Shown here in pieces: positions 61,340 through 64,000 of a DNA stretch of 64,000 bases (the first letter of the stretch is position 1; each line of letters begins with the position of its first letter). The DNA comes from Leptolyngbya sp. FACHB-321 (GTDB lineage: Bacteria > Cyanobacteriota > Cyanobacteriia > Leptolyngbyales > Leptolyngbyaceae): contig NZ_JACJPI010000041.1 in assembly GCF_014695975.1 (NCBI RefSeq), positions 33,074 through 97,073 of the forward strand, given 5' to 3'. Position numbers and translations under genes: made by a program. The notes beneath the pieces were generated by a model. That model was given only the letters and a program-made list of their open reading frames with translations, did not search any database and was not told the origin of the DNA.

Positions 61340-62314
61340 ATGAAGACTCACGCTGTTCAAATTCATGAGTTTGGTGCTCCAGAAGTTTTACGCTATGAAG
61401 AAGTTGAGCTTCCAGAACCTGGTTCTGGTGAAGTACGCCTGCTTCAAACCGCTATCGGTGTAAATTTTTTGGATGTTTATTTTCGCAAAGGCGATTTCTC
61501 AGGTATACCACTTCCCTTCACTCCAGGTCATGAAGGAGTAGGTGTTGTTGAAGCAATCGGAGAAGGCGTAACAGCCGTTCAGGTTGGCGATCGCGTTGCT
61601 TATCAATTAGTTAGCGGTAGCTATACTCACCATCGTAATATTCATGCCGAGCGGCTAGTCCCTTTACCCGCTGAGATTGACGAGGTTCAAGCCTCTGCCA
61701 TGATGCTTAAGGGCATGACGGCAGAGTATCTCGTGCGTCAGACGTATCCTGTCAAACCTGGTGATACCATCTTGATTCATGCAGTAGCGGGAGGAGTGGG
61801 GCTAATCCTGTCCCAATGGGCAAAACATTTGGGTGCAACTGTCATTAGAACCGTTAGCAGTGAAGTGAAAGCCGATTTTGTGAAAGGGTATGGCTGTGAT
61901 TATCCGATCGTCTACACCAAAGAAGATTTTGCTGAACGAGTCAAGTTAATTACTGATGGGGCAGGAGTCCCCGTTGTCTATGACGGTGTCGGTCAAGCTA
62001 CTTTTCTAAAGTCTCTAGATTGCTTGCAGATGGGAGGACAGATGGTACTTTTCGGCTGGAGTTCAGGAAAAGTGCCACCTTTTGATCTTCACAGCCTCAA
62101 TGCTAAGTCGTTGAGTGTGACAAATCCTGGCTTGCAGCATTACACAGCGACACGACAAGCGCTTTTGAATTCAGCAGCAGCGTTATTTGATGTAGTTAGT
62201 CAGGGGATAGTGAAGATTGAGGTCAACCACGCTTATGCGCTCGAACAAGCAATTCAAGCTCATCACGATTTAGAAGGTCGTAAGACAACAGGTTCGATTG
62301 CGCTAATCCCTTGA
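61340..62314 (+). CDS. NADPH:quinone reductase-like (zeta-crystallin type)
   Basis: 324 residues from ATG 61340; CGGAG is 9 bases upstream. HEFGAPEVLRYEEVELPEPG, the PGHEGVG box and the NADPH loop HAVAGGVGLILSQWAKHLGA, then DGVGQATFLKSLDCL, are typical of QOR1. It reduces quinones one electron at a time with NADPH. It forms an operon with the SDR under the divergent HxlR, a set-up seen for quinone and electrophile detoxification. Confidence 0.92.
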   Translation: MKTHAVQIHEFGAPEVLRYEEVELPEPGSGEVRLLQTAIGVNFLDVYFRKGDFSGIPLPFTPGHEGVGVVEAIGEGVTAVQVGDRVAYQLVSGSYTHHRNIHAERLVPLPAEIDEVQASAMMLKGMTAEYLVRQTYPVKPGDTILIHAVAGGVGLILSQWAKHLGATVIRTVSSEVKADFVKGYGCDYPIVYTKEDFAERVKLITDGAGVPVVYDGVGQATFLKSLDCLQMGGQMVLFGWSSGKVPPFDLHSLNAKSLSVTNPGLQHYTATRQALLNSAAALFDVVSQGIVKIEVNHAYALEQAIQAHHDLEGRKTTGSIALIP

Positions 62315-62594
62315 CGATTTGACAGGCGACCACAACTTGCCAAACTGAATAGTGGCGGTCGTTTTACAAGCTCTGAGGTACTACCGTATTAGCATCTCAA
62401 AACACCTAACTTACGGGTCGGAAACCCATTCGGGTAATTTGGTATCACGATGAGCTTCAAAGGCTTTCGCAGCAGGGCTTACGTTGGGCTCTTGCCGACG
62501 GGGAGCAGAAGTGCCACGTGGAGCAAGGGTTTCAGCCGCTCGAACGGGGTCAATCGCCTTTGTATAGCAGCGAATGCTCCTATGAAAATAGGGT
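62315..62594. other. Intergenic and 3' side of the IS110 element
   Basis: A 60-codon open frame on the plus strand (WYHDELQRLSQQGLRWALAD) has no recognisable family. The left limit of the IS110 element must lie here, but IS110 elements lack inverted repeats, so I cannot place it. Confidence 0.35.
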
Positions 62595-63854
62595 TTAAGC
62601 AGTAGATTCAGTTGAGGGGGCTGCCTCGATTGAAATTTTGTAGCCTAGCCGTTCGAGCCGTTGCACTAATCGGCGTGAAACACGTTCCTTGTCTTGTTGG
62701 TCAAAGTAGTTGCTGCCCAGTTCCCGGTAAGTCGTTTGCTCCTTGAGCAAGTGATAAGCAATCACCAGGATCGTATGGGCAACCGCAACGGCCGCTCGCT
62801 TCGTTCCTTTGCGAACCTTGAAGCGATTGAATTGGGCTCCCAAGTAAGTTTGCTGTGCCCGTCCTGCCGCTTGTGCGGCTTCCACCAAGCCTGTGCGTAG
62901 CCATGGGCTGCCCTTGCGAGTTGTACCCGCTTTGCGTTTTCCAGCACTTTCATAGTTACTCGGCGCTAAGCCAGCCCAAGCAGCTAAGTGCTGATGCGTG
63001 GGAAAGCGACTCATGTCTGTTCCAACTTCCGCCAGGATCAGCTCTGCCGTTTTGCGTTTCACTCCCGGAATGGTACACAATCGCTCGATCTCTGCTGCCA
63101 CAGGCTCAAGGCGTTGCCCGATTTCATGACTGCACCGTTCTAAGGCTTCATCCAGAAAGTCAACATGAGCTAACATTTGGGCTAACAGGAAGCGCTGATG
63201 GGACTGAATCCGTCCACTAAGTGCTTGCTGGAGTTGAGGGAGTTTCGCTCGTAACCGCCCCTTTGCTAATGCTGCCATCGCTTGCGCGTCAGTTTGTCCA
63301 GCCACAATGGCATCCAACATCGCGCGACCTGAGACGCCCATAATATCTCTGGCAACCGACGCTAACTTGATGTTACCGCCCTCTAACACCTTCCCAATCC
63401 GGTTGACTTCCGCTGCGCGCTCCTGCACTAGGCTCTTACGGTAGCGCACTAATTCTCTCAACTCCCGTTGGGCTTCAGACGGGATATAGCTACGGCGTAC
63501 CAATCCATACTGCAATCACTCAGCCAGCCACTCCGCATCTTTGACATCGGTCTTGCGTCCAGGCAACGCTTTGACGTGTTGAGCGTTAACAACCCACACT
63601 TCCAGCGCGCCATCCAGAAGGTTATACACGGGTTTCCAATAAGACCCTGTACTTTCCATCACGGCAATGGTGCAGTGACTTTGCACGAGCCAATCCACCA
63701 ACTCTAGTAACTGCGCCGTGGTCGTGCCAAAAGTACGAATCTGTTTATCAGGCGACCCTTGAGCACCAGGAGTGATTAAACAAGCGGTCACACTTTTCTT
63801 ATGAACATCTAAGCCGCAACAGTGGTGATAGAGGACTTGCATAGAACACCTCAC
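62595..63854 (-). pseudogene. IS110-family transposase interrupted by an in-frame TGA
   Basis: 420 codons. The N-terminal DEDD nuclease reads YHHCCGLDVHKKSVTACLI, AVMESTGSYWKPVYNLL and GRKTDVKDAEWLAE, then TGA (63516-63518), then LQYGLVRRSYIPSEAQ in the same frame. The C-terminal Tnp_20 half has IPGVKRKTAELILAEVG and APSNYESAGKRKAG with the serine nucleophile. IS110 proteins usually have Leu-Leu at the break, so TTA to TGA explains it. Without readthrough no complete transposase is made. IS110 elements move with a bridge RNA from their non-coding end. Confidence 0.88.
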
Positions 63855-63888
63855 TGATGTGAACAGAAGCGCCAGTGGGCACTCTGAT

Positions 63889-64000
63889 GTACAGTGACTA
63901 ATTAAATGTCATCGGTGACAGACTAGTGTCGTTAGTGACTAACTCTTGTCGTCGAGACAAATTAGTGTCTTTTAAGTGGTAGTGACAAATTGATGTCGTC
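63889..64000 (+). mobile_element. End of a Tn7-like (type V-K CAST-like) transposon
   Basis: TGTACAGTGACT at 63889-63900 has the terminal TGTACAGTGAC of ShCAST-type ends. GTGAC...TGTC(A/G)T(C/T) repeats follow, starting at 63895, 63915, 63935 and, with GAGAC, about 63955, each 20 bp apart, then another at 63982. The repeated GTGACAAATT..TGTCGTC pattern is what TnsB of these elements binds. The element extends right, out of the window. No tnsB, tnsC, tniQ or cas12k is present here. Confidence 0.8.

Noticed and set aside
63855..63888. Complete IS110 bridge RNA
   Set aside because: Only 34 bases separate the transposase start from the CAST-like end, too few for a bridge RNA. Part may be beyond or displaced by the Tn7-like end, so I do not call one.

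Overview
The window reads as cyanobacterial DNA. GCGATCGC/HIP1-like octamers are common, there is a large NB-ARC/WD40 signalling protein, and the last ~110 bases closely resemble the ends of cyanobacterial Tn7-like (type V-K CAST) transposons. I cannot tell chromosome from large plasmid and do not name a genus.

Three kinds of DNA are joined. (1) 1-5.4 kb: small regulator/enzyme pairs (MerR start, NmrA-like reductase with a divergent AraC regulator, MarR, a DUF2269 membrane protein, HxlR with a divergent SDR) and an NTF2-like gene broken by one stop codon. (2) About 5.8-38.2 kb: a replicon-like mobile module. It holds a tyrosine recombinase, an actin-type partition pair (ParM-like plus a small partner), two clamp-loader ATPases (DnaX-like and delta-prime-like), a family A polymerase whose exonuclease looks intact but whose polymerase site is destroyed, a Gp157-like protein, an acidic-tailed protein, a 1692-residue methyltransferase-helicase, a primase-polymerase, an XRE regulator and many unrecognised genes. 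No virion structural genes are visible. Two IS200/IS605 elements sit inside it. (3) 38.2-62.3 kb: accessory metabolism and regulation (GNAT, BASS transporter, SDRs, TetR and HxlR regulators, alpha/beta hydrolases, catalase-like protein, STAND/WD40 protein, rubredoxin, MBL hydrolase, two zinc-free quinone-reductase-type enzymes), with MITEs and gene fragments.

The module has its own non-coding architecture. Five intergenic arrays show G3 (or C3) tracts every 10 bp for about 14-16 decamers. Most intergenic regions carry a pyrimidine-rich leader. At least three genes have a short hairpin just before the start codon, with a TCCTGAC loop kept constant while the stem changes by paired substitutions. 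These signals are not explained by ordinary annotation and are the most novel observations here.

The right edge holds an IS110-family transposase gene broken by an in-frame TGA. Starting 35 bases past its first codon is TGTACAGTGAC followed by 20-bp-spaced TnsB-site-like repeats. The body of that transposon, and any CAST genes, would lie outside the window.
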